A stretch of 64,000 nt of DNA from Natranaeroarchaeum sulfidigenes (GTDB lineage: Archaea; Halobacteriota; Halobacteria; Halobacteriales; Natronoarchaeaceae). This document shows, piece by piece, positions 34,637 through 42,775 of the stretch. Below the pieces are notes generated by a model. That model worked only from the letters and a program-made list of their open reading frames with translations. It was not told the origin of the DNA and did not search any database. Both the position numbers and the translations under genes were made by a program. Location of the stretch: the NCBI RefSeq assembly GCF_017094485.1, contig NZ_CP064786.1:2046001-2110000 (forward strand), written 5' to 3'. Numbering within the stretch: position 1 is the first letter of the stretch; each line of letters starts with the position of its first letter.

Positions 34637-35914
34637 TTACTGCTCTTCGTGTTCGAGTTCACCGATCCTCTCAGCGACCGCGTCCACTGTCGAACCGCAA
34701 ACGGAGTACACTATGGTCTCGCCGCGTTCTTCAAGAATAATCGGATCTCCAGTAGCCCCTGCTGCACAGTCCCGACACGCCGATCGAATCTGTGTGTCTG
34801 CGCTGTAAGTGTGCCGTGAAGAGTGTATGTAATCCTGACCCTCGGAGAGCGTCACCGAGACAGCAAACCGGACAGTCGGAACCGCATCCCGGACGCCGAG
34901 GAGCCGCTGGACGACTCGCTCGTCGGCAGTGTTCGCCGATCGATTCACCCTGTCGGACGCCATCGTTCCGGTTACGACGTCCGCTTTGGATTCTGCGTAC
35001 CGACTGGCGGCGGCGAGACGCACCTGCGACCCATCAACGCCGATCTTCCGGATTCGCTCCCCAAGCGTTTCGAGTCGCCGATCGAGATATTGTCGATCCG
35101 CGCGGTTTCGAAGGTCGACCAGATGGTTTACGGCTCCGGGCCCCTGCCCGACATCGTGGTGGTAGCGGACTGCGCTGTGCATGAACTCGGTCCCCCACTC
35201 GACAGCGTCGAGAACAGAGTCACCGTCCGCAAGTCGAGCAGCGATCGCACTCGACAGGGTACAGCCCGAGCCGTGCGTCGCGTTCGTGTCGATTCGCGGA
35301 TGTTCGAACTCCTCGATTCCCGTTCCAGTAACGAGTACGTCGACGACCGTCTCTTCGTCCTCGTGGAGGTGGCCTCCCTTGACCAGCGCGGCCTCTGCAC
35401 CCATACCGACGAGCCGTTCGCCCGCAGCCCGAGCGTCTGCGGTGGTCTCGATAGTTTCATCAAGTAACACCTCGGCCTCGTCGGCGTTCGGTGTAACGAG
35501 CGTGCTTTCTCCGATCAATGTCTCGTAGGCGTCCTCGGCGTCGGCGTCGAGCAGCCGGTCGCCGGAGGTGGCGACCATCACCGGATCGACGACAGCAGGG
35601 GCGCTCGCAGTCGCCACACGATCGGTGACGAGTTCGATCACCTCGGCTCTCGCGAGCATCCCCGTCTTGATCGCTGCTACCTCGAAATCGTTGAAGACGG
35701 CGTCACACTGCGCGTCGATCTCGTCGATCGGGAGGACCTGTGAGCTGGTCAATCCGGTAGTGTTCTGGGCCGTTACAGCGGTAATCACGCTGGTAGCGAA
35801 CGCCCCGGTCGCTTCCATCGTCTTCAGATCGGCCTGAATGCCTGCGCCGCCGCCGGAGTCGCTTCCGGCAATCGTCAACGCCACAGGACGGTGCTCGGGA
35901 GCTGCGGGTTTCAT
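34637..35914 (-). CDS. thiD: HMP/HMP-P kinase ThiD with unusual C-terminal domain
   Basis: A 425-residue protein. Residues 1-270 are ThiD: VALTIAGSDSGGGAGIQADLKT at the start, DPVMVATSGDRLLD mid-domain, and THGSGCTLSSAIAARL with the catalytic Cys/anion hole. It phosphorylates hydroxymethylpyrimidine twice in thiamine synthesis. In haloarchaea the usual partner domain is ThiN. Here residues 270-425 do not show the ThiN pattern I expect (for example PEVGMN). They hold IGVDGSQVRLAAASRYAESK, a Cys pair CRDC and another Cys near the end. This tail is therefore unassigned. The start MKPAAPEHRPVALTI is preferred to a Met 19 codons upstream. Confidence 0.85.
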   Translation of the reverse strand: MKPAAPEHRPVALTIAGSDSGGGAGIQADLKTMEATGAFATSVITAVTAQNTTGLTSSQVLPIDEIDAQCDAVFNDFEVAAIKTGMLARAEVIELVTDRVATASAPAVVDPVMVATSGDRLLDADAEDAYETLIGESTLVTPNADEAEVLLDETIETTADARAAGERLVGMGAEAALVKGGHLHEDEETVVDVLVTGTGIEEFEHPRIDTNATHGSGCTLSSAIAARLADGDSVLDAVEWGTEFMHSAVRYHHDVGQGPGAVNHLVDLRNRADRQYLDRRLETLGERIRKIGVDGSQVRLAAASRYAESKADVVTGTMASDRVNRSANTADERVVQRLLGVRDAVPTVRFAVSVTLSEGQDYIHSSRHTYSADTQIRSACRDCAAGATGDPIILEERGETIVYSVCGSTVDAVAERIGELEHEEQ

Positions 35915-36022
35915 GCCGTGTGATATAAGTTCAAGATATAAATGGGTGATGGGGTTTTGGGGCTGTCGCAACCTACAGGCTGAGTCCGGACGAAATATTA
36001 TCCTTCGAACGTACGATCACGT

Positions 36023-37186
36023 ATGCGAAACTTCACGATCGGATCGATCACGAAGATCCCGATCCGTCTGAACATCACGCTCGTCGTTTTCTTGCCGTTG
36101 CTCGCGTATCTGATCAGTCGACCCGAACAGCTGGCGGCGTACGCGACTGCCGTCGAACTGGTCTCGCCTCATGCCGTCGATCCCGACGCGCTCGCGAGCG
36201 GCCAGACACCGATCTTGCTCGGCATCACGGCCGCAGTCGGGCTGTTCGCTAGCGTGCTGGTCCACGAACTCGGTCACTCATGGACTGCACGCTACTTCGA
36301 TGTCGGGATCACGTCGATCACGCTGTGGATCTTCGGCGGGATGGCCCACATGGAAGAGCTTCCGGAGGACTGGAACGTCGAGTTCTGGATCGCCATCGCC
36401 GGGCCGATCACGAGCCTCGTGCTTGCCGGGGGGTTCTTTGCGGCACTCCAGGTCGTCCCAGCGTCGGCTCCGCTCGTCCTCTACGTCGTCGGCCTGCTTG
36501 CGGTTCTGAACGTCTCACTGGCAGTGTTCAACATGCTTCCTGCGTTCCCGATGGACGGGGGGCGGGTGCTGCGCGCGCTCCTCGCGAGACGACGCCCCTA
36601 CGCATCCGCAACAAGGACTGCGGCCGCCGTCGGGCAGGGCTTTGCTGTCGTGATGGCGATCGTTGCCGTCCTCTCCGGGGCACTCTTGCTCCTCCTGATC
36701 GCCATGTTCATTTACGTCGCCGCCTCCGCGGAGTCGCGGACGACGGTCGTGCGTGATCTGCTTCGCGGGATCACGGTTCGGGACCTCCTCACCGACCGTG
36801 GTGACGCGGTCGATGCGGGCGACAGCGTCCAGACGCTGCTCGAACGGATCGTCACCGAGCGCCGGAACGGCTACCCCGTCGTCGATGGAACCGAGCTCGT
36901 GGGGCTTGTCACGCTGGCGGAGCTACGTGACGTCGAACCGGACGAGCGCGACAGCCGCCGCGTCTCGGACGTAATGCGTGCGGATCCACCGACTATCGGT
37001 CCCGATGCAGACGCCTTCGAGGCGCTCATGCTCATCAGTAAGGAGCGAACGGATCGGATCGTCGTCACTGAGAACGGCCAGGTGTACGGCACGATCTCCC
37101 AGCGCGACCTGATGACTGCCCTGGAGACGACACAGGGGCTGGGCGACATCTCGAAGACGGATCTGGACGCGGACGGCTACGCCTGA
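36023..37186 (+). CDS. Site-2 protease (M50) with C-terminal CBS domains
   Basis: A 387-residue membrane metalloprotease. The zinc site is HELGH at residues 81-85, with the third ligand in NMLPAFPMDGGRVLRALL near 175. Hydrophobic helices span about residues 17-33, 63-80, 127-150, 155-172 and 210-235. After the membrane core two CBS domains (about 250-305 and 312-370) probably bind adenine nucleotides and gate activity. This is the rhomboid-unrelated M50/SpoIVFB-type architecture common in archaea. Substrates unknown; anti-sigma-like targets do not exist in archaea, so membrane regulators or quality control are likely. Confidence 0.92.
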   Translation: MRNFTIGSITKIPIRLNITLVVFLPLLAYLISRPEQLAAYATAVELVSPHAVDPDALASGQTPILLGITAAVGLFASVLVHELGHSWTARYFDVGITSITLWIFGGMAHMEELPEDWNVEFWIAIAGPITSLVLAGGFFAALQVVPASAPLVLYVVGLLAVLNVSLAVFNMLPAFPMDGGRVLRALLARRRPYASATRTAAAVGQGFAVVMAIVAVLSGALLLLLIAMFIYVAASAESRTTVVRDLLRGITVRDLLTDRGDAVDAGDSVQTLLERIVTERRNGYPVVDGTELVGLVTLAELRDVEPDERDSRRVSDVMRADPPTIGPDADAFEALMLISKERTDRIVVTENGQVYGTISQRDLMTALETTQGLGDISKTDLDADGYA

Positions 37187-37206
37187 TCGACCCGCTTCTC
37201 GATAGT

Positions 37207-37380
37207 TCAGTACTCGGTATAGACGCCCTCGATCAGGTGTACTAGCTGCTCGGGCGGAACCGCACCGCGTGGGCTGTAGCCGTCGCGTGCGAAAGCCGGG
37301 ACGCCGGTGACGCCACGGCGATGGGCAGCCTCGACCCGCTCGGAGACCATCACGGCGAGCGCCTCGTGGTAGGACACGGG
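37207..37380 (-). pseudogene. C-terminal remnant of DsbA/FrnE-like oxidoreductase
   Basis: An in-frame stretch of 57 codons ending in TGA reads SYHEALAVMVSERVEAAHRR, then GVTGVPAFARDGYSPRG and AVPPEQLVHLIEGVY. This matches the C-terminal part of DsbA-family FrnE-like proteins: the GVxGVPxF cis-proline loop and the GAxPPExL end. It is preceded in frame by a stop codon, and the CxxC-bearing N-terminal domain is absent from the adjacent DNA. It is therefore a broken gene fragment. It is too short to be a working thioredoxin-fold enzyme. Confidence 0.65.
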
Positions 37381-37480
37381 TCATGCTGTAGGCTTGGGCA
37401 AATATGGTCAAAAAGCCGATGTTAGAGTAGACCGGCTGCTGGTGGACGCTGCGTCGAAGAAAATAGACGTCGAAACGCGT

Positions 37481-38071
37481 CTACTTGCCGCGGTTGCGGT
37501 CGCCGCTGATCGATGGTTTCGTGTGCTCGGTACCCTTGCCACGACCCTGCTGGCCACGACCGCGCTGACCGGCGCTGGTCTTGCCACGGTAGGACCGACC
37601 CTGATGGGTATCGTCGCAGATCCAGTTGAGATCGTCGTCGTTCTGGATGGCGGGGTGGTTGGGGTCGATGAGGATTACCTCGAACCACTTCTGGCTGCCG
37701 TCCTCCCCGACCCAGTAACTGTTGAGGACGCGGAGGTTCTGGAACTTGCGGCCGGAGCGCTCCTCGGCGATCCGCTGGAGGTTCTTCCGGCGGGTGACGC
37801 GGTTGACGCCCTGTCGCTTGGTTCGGCGACCGGCCTTGTGTCGCACCTTGCGGGCCGATCCTTTGCGGACCGACACGCGGGCGACGACGACGCCCTGCTT
37901 GGCCTTGTAGCCGAGTTCGCGTGCTTTATCCAGACGGGTGGGTCGATCGACGCGCTCGATCGCTCCCTGATCCCGCCAGTCCTGTTTGCGCTGCCACTGG
38001 AGTTCGGCAAGTTTGCCGTCGCCCGGGTTCTTCCAGGCTTCCTTGATGTGTGAGTAGAAACTTCGTGCCAT
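37481..38071 (-). CDS. rpl15e: 50S ribosomal protein L15e
   Basis: A 196-residue basic protein starting MARSFYSHIKEAWKNP, the start of archaeal/eukaryotic L15e. RPTRLDKARELGYKAKQG and RRTKRQGVNRVTRRKNLQ are typical, and VLNSYWVGEDGSQKWFEVILIDP is the best-conserved segment. The C-terminal GRGQQGRGKGTEHTKPS is the flexible end. It binds 23S rRNA in the large subunit. The upstream leader has a TATA-like CTTAAA about 135 bp before the start and a small GC hairpin (CCGGGAGCCCGG around 38104), which may belong to leader regulation. Confidence 0.97.
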   Translation of the reverse strand: MARSFYSHIKEAWKNPGDGKLAELQWQRKQDWRDQGAIERVDRPTRLDKARELGYKAKQGVVVARVSVRKGSARKVRHKAGRRTKRQGVNRVTRRKNLQRIAEERSGRKFQNLRVLNSYWVGEDGSQKWFEVILIDPNHPAIQNDDDLNWICDDTHQGRSYRGKTSAGQRGRGQQGRGKGTEHTKPSISGDRNRGK

Positions 38072-38343
38072 ATGTTTCACCACGGGCGTTGGGTGGTTCA
38101 GCCGGGAGCCCGGCCACATTCCGTCCTGTCGATGACAGGTGCCCGCTGGGGCCCGTCGTCCAGCGAGTTACTCTGGAATACCGCTGTTCGGAGTTTAAGA
38201 CCTTCGAAAGCACCTGCGAGACTCCTGGCAGGATCCGAGTAAGTTGAAATTTCGCCGGGTAATACCGTAGTGTGCCACTGAAAGCTCGCGGTACTGCTAA
38301 TAGCAGTATCATTACAAAGAGGCCGATCGTCTTACGGGAATCT

Positions 38344-38577
38344 ATGTCATACGCCAATCTGCTCGGCTATACTGGCTGGGAATCGATAATCGAGAGTGTT
38401 CAGTCCCTGCCGGTACAGCTGACCGGTGATTTCCTCCAGTGGGCGATCCTGTTTTTCGTCCTCGCGATCATCGCCGCTGCCGTTGGTGCACGCGGCATCG
38501 CAGGCGTCTCCATGGAGATTGCCCGGATCTTCATCCTGATTTTCCTCGTCCTGGCGATTATCTCGCTGTTGCTATGA
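38344..38577 (+). CDS. DUF1328-type small membrane protein
   Basis: A 77-residue protein. The C-terminal 45 residues ([44 protein letters not shown]) form two membrane helices around the motif [15 protein letters not shown], the signature of DUF1328/YtjA. A polar N-terminal 30 residues precede them. The family is widespread, of unknown function. The start [11 protein letters not shown] is preceded by an AT-rich stretch with a TACTGCT-AAT-AGCAGTA inverted repeat at about 38293-38309. Confidence 0.85.
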   Translation: MSYANLLGYTGWESIIESVQSLPVQLTGDFLQWAILFFVLAIIAAAVGARGIAGVSMEIARIFILIFLVLAIISLLL

Positions 38578-38785
38578 TTTCGCACAAAGAGCTGTGATCT
38601 GTGAACCGCATCGGGGTCAGCCCCGAAGTACTCGGCCTGTCAGCTTGTAGAACTCGATATTCCGATCTCCTGCAACATGCAGTTTTGATATAGCTTTATG
38701 CAGTTTATTATGGAGGTTACTCTCCTCTCGATGTCGGTATCACTTCTTTAGGGCCGCCGGTCACTGCGTTAGTCCGTAAGCGAGG
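38578..38785. other. Intergenic region with short hairpin
   Basis: 208 bp between the DUF1328 and Rio2 genes (convergent). It contains the 6-bp hairpin TCGGGG-TCAG-CCCCGA (38611-38626), possibly part of a terminator, and AT-rich sequence. No gene is seen. Confidence 0.4.
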
Positions 38786-39694
38786 TCAGACCGAGTGAGC
38801 TTCGACCCGGTCGAACTCGTTTTTTTCGATCGAGTGGGCGACTGCCCCAACGTCGTACTCCTCGACGTGCTGGGGATACTTGCGCCTGAAGTAGTTTACA
38901 ATGTTTTCGACATCCCGTTCGAGGAACTCCTCGGCGTTCTCGTGGTCGGCTGGGATCGCCTGGGGCCAGTCGAATATCGTGATTCCCTCAGAGCCGACGA
39001 AGACATTGTACTCGCTCATGTCCGCATGAACTCGCCCCTCGCGGTAGGCTGTCTGCATCTCGCGGAGGACGAGATCCAGAACTGGGAGTACCTGTTCGTC
39101 TTCCAGCCCCGTGCGCGAGAGCTCGACACCGTCGATCTTCTCCATCACGATTGCGTGGCGGTTGTGATCGATCGGCCGGGGAACCGAAACATCCGGATAC
39201 AGGGTTTCGAGCGCCTCGTACTCGCGCTCCGCTGCCTTCCGTGCGGTGTAGAGCCAGGAGACGTGCTGACGATCCGAGGTGTAGTCGCGTTCTTTCATCA
39301 CTTCTCGGAAGTTTGTATACCCCTCACGGTGGAACTTCAGTGCCATTGGCTCGTAGGACTGAACCTCGAACACGTCGCTTTCTTTGCCGACACCGAGCGA
39401 CGCGCCGAACCCGGTGATCGTCTCCCGCTCGGCGAACGTACGCAACGCCAGCGCATCGTACCCCTCGAAGGTCAGCGTGTACCCCTCATACTGGATCGTC
39501 TTCCGTTCGATCAATCCGCGGTCGAGGCAGCGATCGAGTCGGTACTCGACCTCTTCGGGAGTGAGATCCGCAAAGTCCGGAAGCTTTTCGCGCGATACCC
39601 ACTCGGAAAATCGCATTCCCTGCTCGACTCCCGACAGGAGATAGAAGTCCTCGGGGTCGAGCTCCGGAAGGATCCCGGCGACGTTCTGTACCAT
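38786..39694 (-). CDS. rio2: Rio2-type serine protein kinase
   Basis: A 302-residue protein. The N-terminal winged helix (residues 1-90, DFYLLSGVEQGMRFSEWV to LIERKTIQYEGYTLTFEGYDALAL) is characteristic of Rio2. The ATP loop is GVGKESDVFEV near 100, the lysine is in MALKFHREGYTNFREV, the catalytic loop HADMSEYNVFV near 228, and the metal-binding IFDWPQA near 245. Rio2 acts in 40S/30S subunit maturation. The start MVQNVAGILPELDPED is preferred to a Met 12 codons upstream. Confidence 0.95.
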   Translation of the reverse strand: MVQNVAGILPELDPEDFYLLSGVEQGMRFSEWVSREKLPDFADLTPEEVEYRLDRCLDRGLIERKTIQYEGYTLTFEGYDALALRTFAERETITGFGASLGVGKESDVFEVQSYEPMALKFHREGYTNFREVMKERDYTSDRQHVSWLYTARKAAEREYEALETLYPDVSVPRPIDHNRHAIVMEKIDGVELSRTGLEDEQVLPVLDLVLREMQTAYREGRVHADMSEYNVFVGSEGITIFDWPQAIPADHENAEEFLERDVENIVNYFRRKYPQHVEEYDVGAVAHSIEKNEFDRVEAHSV

Positions 39695-39895
39695 AGGGAC
39701 ACGTATCGCCTGCGCGTGTATAAGCACCATGCGTTGGTCGATATGCAGTTAGTAAACCACATATTGCGATATAAAATCGGTGCGAGCCCTGAGGAGATAC
39801 TGACACTGTAAGAACTACAAATGTGATTCGATCAAACAGGTGGTTTGGAGTTGTGAGGTACGAGCAGCGTGGGGACAGCGTCTCGAAGACGACAG

Positions 39896-41266
39896 TCAGT
39901 ACTTTGGCTCCGCGCCGGTCGTCTCGTATATTTCGTCCATCAGTTCGTCACGACGGCCCCGCCAGGCGTCGAAGCCATCGGGGGAGGATGGGTAATCGTC
40001 GTAGTGGTCCAGTAACTCGTCGGCGAGTTCTTTGGTCTGATAGAGCTTGTAGATGCTTCCCCAGTGACCGAAGCTCTTGTAGGCGGTCTTGAGCTTCACG
40101 GACAGCGGGATCGACGTTGACCCCGAGTACAGGGATTCAGCGATCTGCTCGCCCGGCAGGGCCGCAAGCAGGCTCGTTAGCTCGTCGAGCTCGCCACCAG
40201 TAATATGGATGTTGTAGACATCGAGTGCGGCGTAGCGTCCGCCGAAATGGTCCATCACCCGTTCGTTGTACTCCCAGAGTGCATCCTCGGTCGGGCCGCC
40301 GTTCGAGAGGGCATCGACGATCGTTTCGGCCGCGTACTGGCCCGCGTATGCGGCACCGGCGATCCCGCCGCCAGTCGTCGGATTGACGTGGGCGGCAGCA
40401 TCGCCGACTGCGACGTAGCCCGGCGCGACCGCAGAGTCGTACGGGCGTCGCGTCGGGAGCGACGCACCGAGTTTGTCCTCGACTTCCGCGCCCTCGAACT
40501 CCTCGCGGTTCTCCAGGTCGTCTTTGAGATCCTCGACCAGTGTCATCGGCTCCTCGTTCATCTGGAAGCCCAGCCCGGCGTTAATCTCGGTCTCGGTGCG
40601 TGGGAAGTACCAGAGATAGCCCGCGGCCCGCTCGGTCGGTTTGAACACCAGTGCGTCCGACCACTCAACCGGCTCATCGACGTGGACGATCTCGCGGTAG
40701 GCCGAACAGAACTGCGAGTATCTGACGTTGGTGTCGAAAGTCGCGTCGTCTAGTTCGGCGAAGTCCTGAAGGATCGACAGCGCACCTGCAGCATCGACGA
40801 CGACCTCGGCCTCGTAGGTTCGTGGCTCGCCCTTTCGGATCGTTTCAATCCCCGTTACCCGCCCGTCGTCGTCCTGATTGACGTCCTTGACGACGGTGTC
40901 GTAGTGGACCTCGGCATCGGATTCCTCTGCGCCCTCGATGAGCAGGCGGCCGAACTCCCAGCGGTCGATCACGGCGAGTTCGCCGGGTACGGGAATTTCC
41001 AGCACCTCGTCTTCCTGTGGAATCTCGAAGCGGCCGTGGTCGACATCGGTGTTTGTGAACGCTGGTTCGATCTTCGAGCGCGGGATCGATTCCGGGAAGT
41101 TTGATGCCCCTTTCAGCGCGTCACCGCAGGCGATGTGTCCCGCTTCTTCGGCGTCTTTTCGGTCGACAATAACGACGTCGAGTCCGGCGTTTGCGGCGGT
41201 GGCCGCGGCGTAACAGCCCGAGGTCCCCGCTCCGACGACAACGACGTCGTGCTCCGATGTGGTCAT
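39896..41266 (-). CDS. Geranylgeranyl reductase family FAD protein
   Basis: A 456-residue flavoprotein. The FAD-binding motif is VVVVGAGTSGCYAAATAANAG (residues 8-28). HIACGDALKGASNFP near 50-64 and GDAAAHVNPTTGGGIAGAAYAG near 300 (the FAD/ribityl motif) are family signatures. Geranylgeranyl reductases saturate the isoprenoid chains of archaeal lipids or other isoprenoids. The exact substrate (digeranylgeranylglycerophospholipid, menaquinone side chain or other) is not fixed by sequence. The start MTTSEHDVVVVG was chosen. Confidence 0.9.
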   Translation of the reverse strand: MTTSEHDVVVVGAGTSGCYAAATAANAGLDVVIVDRKDAEEAGHIACGDALKGASNFPESIPRSKIEPAFTNTDVDHGRFEIPQEDEVLEIPVPGELAVIDRWEFGRLLIEGAEESDAEVHYDTVVKDVNQDDDGRVTGIETIRKGEPRTYEAEVVVDAAGALSILQDFAELDDATFDTNVRYSQFCSAYREIVHVDEPVEWSDALVFKPTERAAGYLWYFPRTETEINAGLGFQMNEEPMTLVEDLKDDLENREEFEGAEVEDKLGASLPTRRPYDSAVAPGYVAVGDAAAHVNPTTGGGIAGAAYAGQYAAETIVDALSNGGPTEDALWEYNERVMDHFGGRYAALDVYNIHITGGELDELTSLLAALPGEQIAESLYSGSTSIPLSVKLKTAYKSFGHWGSIYKLYQTKELADELLDHYDDYPSSPDGFDAWRGRRDELMDEIYETTGAEPKY

Positions 41267-41371
41267 AAAGACGGGTCGTATCCCCACGGTCAAAACGTTT
41301 TACTTGTCGGATACACTCGTCCGGGCTCATCGACGACAACCTATTAGTTCCGAACCGTCCTCTCCGGAGAC

Positions 41372-41770
41372 GTGAGCGACTACGAGTACACGGCGACGAT
41401 CGAAAAACGCTACAACGATTTCGATACCTACGGCCACGTCAATAACGCGGTGTATGTCACCTATCTCGAATCGGCACGAATCAAGTTTTTCCGAGACGTG
41501 ATCGGTAACCGAGATATATCAACGGTCATCGCCCACGTCGAGGTTGATTACGAGTCGCCGATCCTCGTCGACCACGAGGTAACCGTCGCCGTGCGCGTCG
41601 CCGAGATCGGCACGACGAGCGTGACACTGGACTACGAGATCCGCGCCGACGGCGAACGCGCTGCGACTGCCCGGACGACGCAAGTCCTTCTCGACGAGGA
41701 CGACGAACCACGGCCGGTAGCCGAGGAGTGGGCGGAGCGGTTTGATATCGAGCAGAACCGTGCCGGGTGA
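41372..41770 (+). CDS. Hotdog-fold acyl-CoA thioesterase (4HBT)
   Basis: A 132-residue protein starting with GTG. The active-site motif YNDFDTYGHVNNAVYVTYLESAR matches 4-hydroxybenzoyl-CoA thioesterase-type hotdog enzymes, with Asp in DFDTYGHVN. It likely hydrolyses short or aromatic acyl-CoA. It is divergent from the geranylgeranyl reductase and precedes the ferredoxin and DUF192 genes on the same strand. Confidence 0.88.
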   Translation: MSDYEYTATIEKRYNDFDTYGHVNNAVYVTYLESARIKFFRDVIGNRDISTVIAHVEVDYESPILVDHEVTVAVRVAEIGTTSVTLDYEIRADGERAATARTTQVLLDEDDEPRPVAEEWAERFDIEQNRAG

Positions 41771-41836
41771 CCAGACACGGCCGCAACGAAACAGGTGAAT
41801 AAAGAGTTTTATCAGGCTCGTTCGTAGCATGGAAGT

Positions 41837-42172
41837 ATGACCGAGTACACCGTCGAGTTCGTGGGCCGGGACGAGTCGATTACAGTATCGGATACGGAGA
41901 CGATTCTCAGCCGCTGTCTGGAAGAGGGGATCGCCCAGGAGTACTCCTGTCGCGTCGGAATGTGTCTGGCCTGCACAGCCGAAATCGTGGAAGGCGAGGT
42001 CACTCAGCCCGCCGCCCGCGGCTTCACCGAGGCCGAAGCCGAAAACTACGCACTGACCTGCATGGCTCGCCCGCAGTCGGACGTCAAGCTCGATCGCGGG
42101 AAGTACCCGCCGAGCATCGACGACGACGTGGCCGCCGAGGCGGGCGCGGGTGACGCGGCCGCCGACGACTGA
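41837..42172 (+). CDS. Plant-type [2Fe-2S] ferredoxin
   Basis: A 111-residue soluble ferredoxin. The cluster ligands are CRVGMCLAC and the later Cys in ALTCMARP, giving the C-x4-C-x2-C-x(n)-C pattern. It has an acidic C-terminal tail (DDDVAAEAGAGDAAADD). It carries electrons in the cytoplasm. It is shorter than the 128-residue halobacterial ferredoxin with its inserted acidic domain, so it is a secondary type. The DUF192 gene begins 3 bp downstream. Confidence 0.9.
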   Translation: MTEYTVEFVGRDESITVSDTETILSRCLEEGIAQEYSCRVGMCLACTAEIVEGEVTQPAARGFTEAEAENYALTCMARPQSDVKLDRGKYPPSIDDDVAAEAGAGDAAADD

Positions 42173-42175
42173 ACC

Positions 42176-42523
42176 GTGCAGGTTCGTCACGAGTACGATG
42201 GCATCTCCGAGATACTGGCCTCGAACGTCGAGCGGGCTACTGGCATTCTCTCGCGCGGTCGGGGACTCATGTTCCGCTGGTCGATCCCCGACGACTACGC
42301 GCTGGTGTTCGAGTTCGACGGTGTCGCCTCGCGGAGCCTCCACATGCTTTTCGTTCCCTTCCCGATCGACGCGATCTGGATCGCCGACGGCGAGGTCACC
42401 CGTGTCGAGACGCTGTCTGCGTGGACCGGCCTCGGAAAAGCGAAGGCAGATCTGGTCATCGAGTTGCCCGCGGGTGCTGGGGAGGACGTCTCCGTCGGTG
42501 ATCGGGTCTCAGTGACCGACTAA
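42176..42523 (+). CDS. DUF192 family protein
   Basis: A 115-residue protein with a GTG start. LARATGILSRGRGLMFR-like (here VERATGILSRGRGLMFRWSIPDD) and MLFVPFPIDAIWIADGEV are the DUF192 hallmarks. The family is a compact beta-fold of unknown role. Unlike many bacterial members it lacks a signal peptide here. It is coupled to the ferredoxin gene. Confidence 0.88.
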   Translation: MQVRHEYDGISEILASNVERATGILSRGRGLMFRWSIPDDYALVFEFDGVASRSLHMLFVPFPIDAIWIADGEVTRVETLSAWTGLGKAKADLVIELPAGAGEDVSVGDRVSVTD

Positions 42524-42644
42524 TCATTCAGCGACCAATACTACAGTCTTCGAAGTGTATTACTTCACTAATTGAAGTTATCCGTATTCGCCGCTGCTGC
42601 GGTCGTGATGGGTCGAGACGACCGGGGGCTGTGGAACCGTGAGG

Positions 42645-42650
42645 TTTATT
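42645..42650 (+). promoter_or_regulatory. TATA-like element before the small ORF and LeuA-type gene
   Basis: TTTATT lies about 23 bp before the ATG of the 32-codon ORF. The distance would place the transcript start at or close to that ATG, giving a leaderless mRNA. Confidence 0.4.
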
Positions 42651-42669
42651 TGCCGTGTGCGCCTGTTTC

Positions 42670-42768
42670 ATGATGGATATGACACGAGAGGACTCCTCTC
42701 AGTCGGATTCCGAGGATAGAGGAAGTCGGGGCAACCCGGCTGGGCGCGAAATTCTCGGGGACGAGTGA
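42670..42768 (+). CDS. Small ORF (32 aa) upstream of the LeuA-type synthase
   Basis: Starts ATG-ATG and encodes a polar peptide MMDMTREDSSQSDSEDRGSR followed by GNPAGREILGDE, with TGA ending 7 bp before the GTG of the synthase. The codon use and composition look haloarchaeal. A TATA-like element is 20-25 bp upstream, so this could be the first translated frame of a leaderless transcript. It has no run of Leu or Ile codons, which argues against classic attenuation. It might be a small protein, a uORF or chance. Confidence 0.4.
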   Translation: MMDMTREDSSQSDSEDRGSRGNPAGREILGDE

Positions 42769-42775
42769 CCAACAC

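Noticed and set aside
35915-36022. TPP riboswitch before thiD
   Set aside because: No conserved TPP aptamer pattern was recognised, and such riboswitches are rare in archaea.
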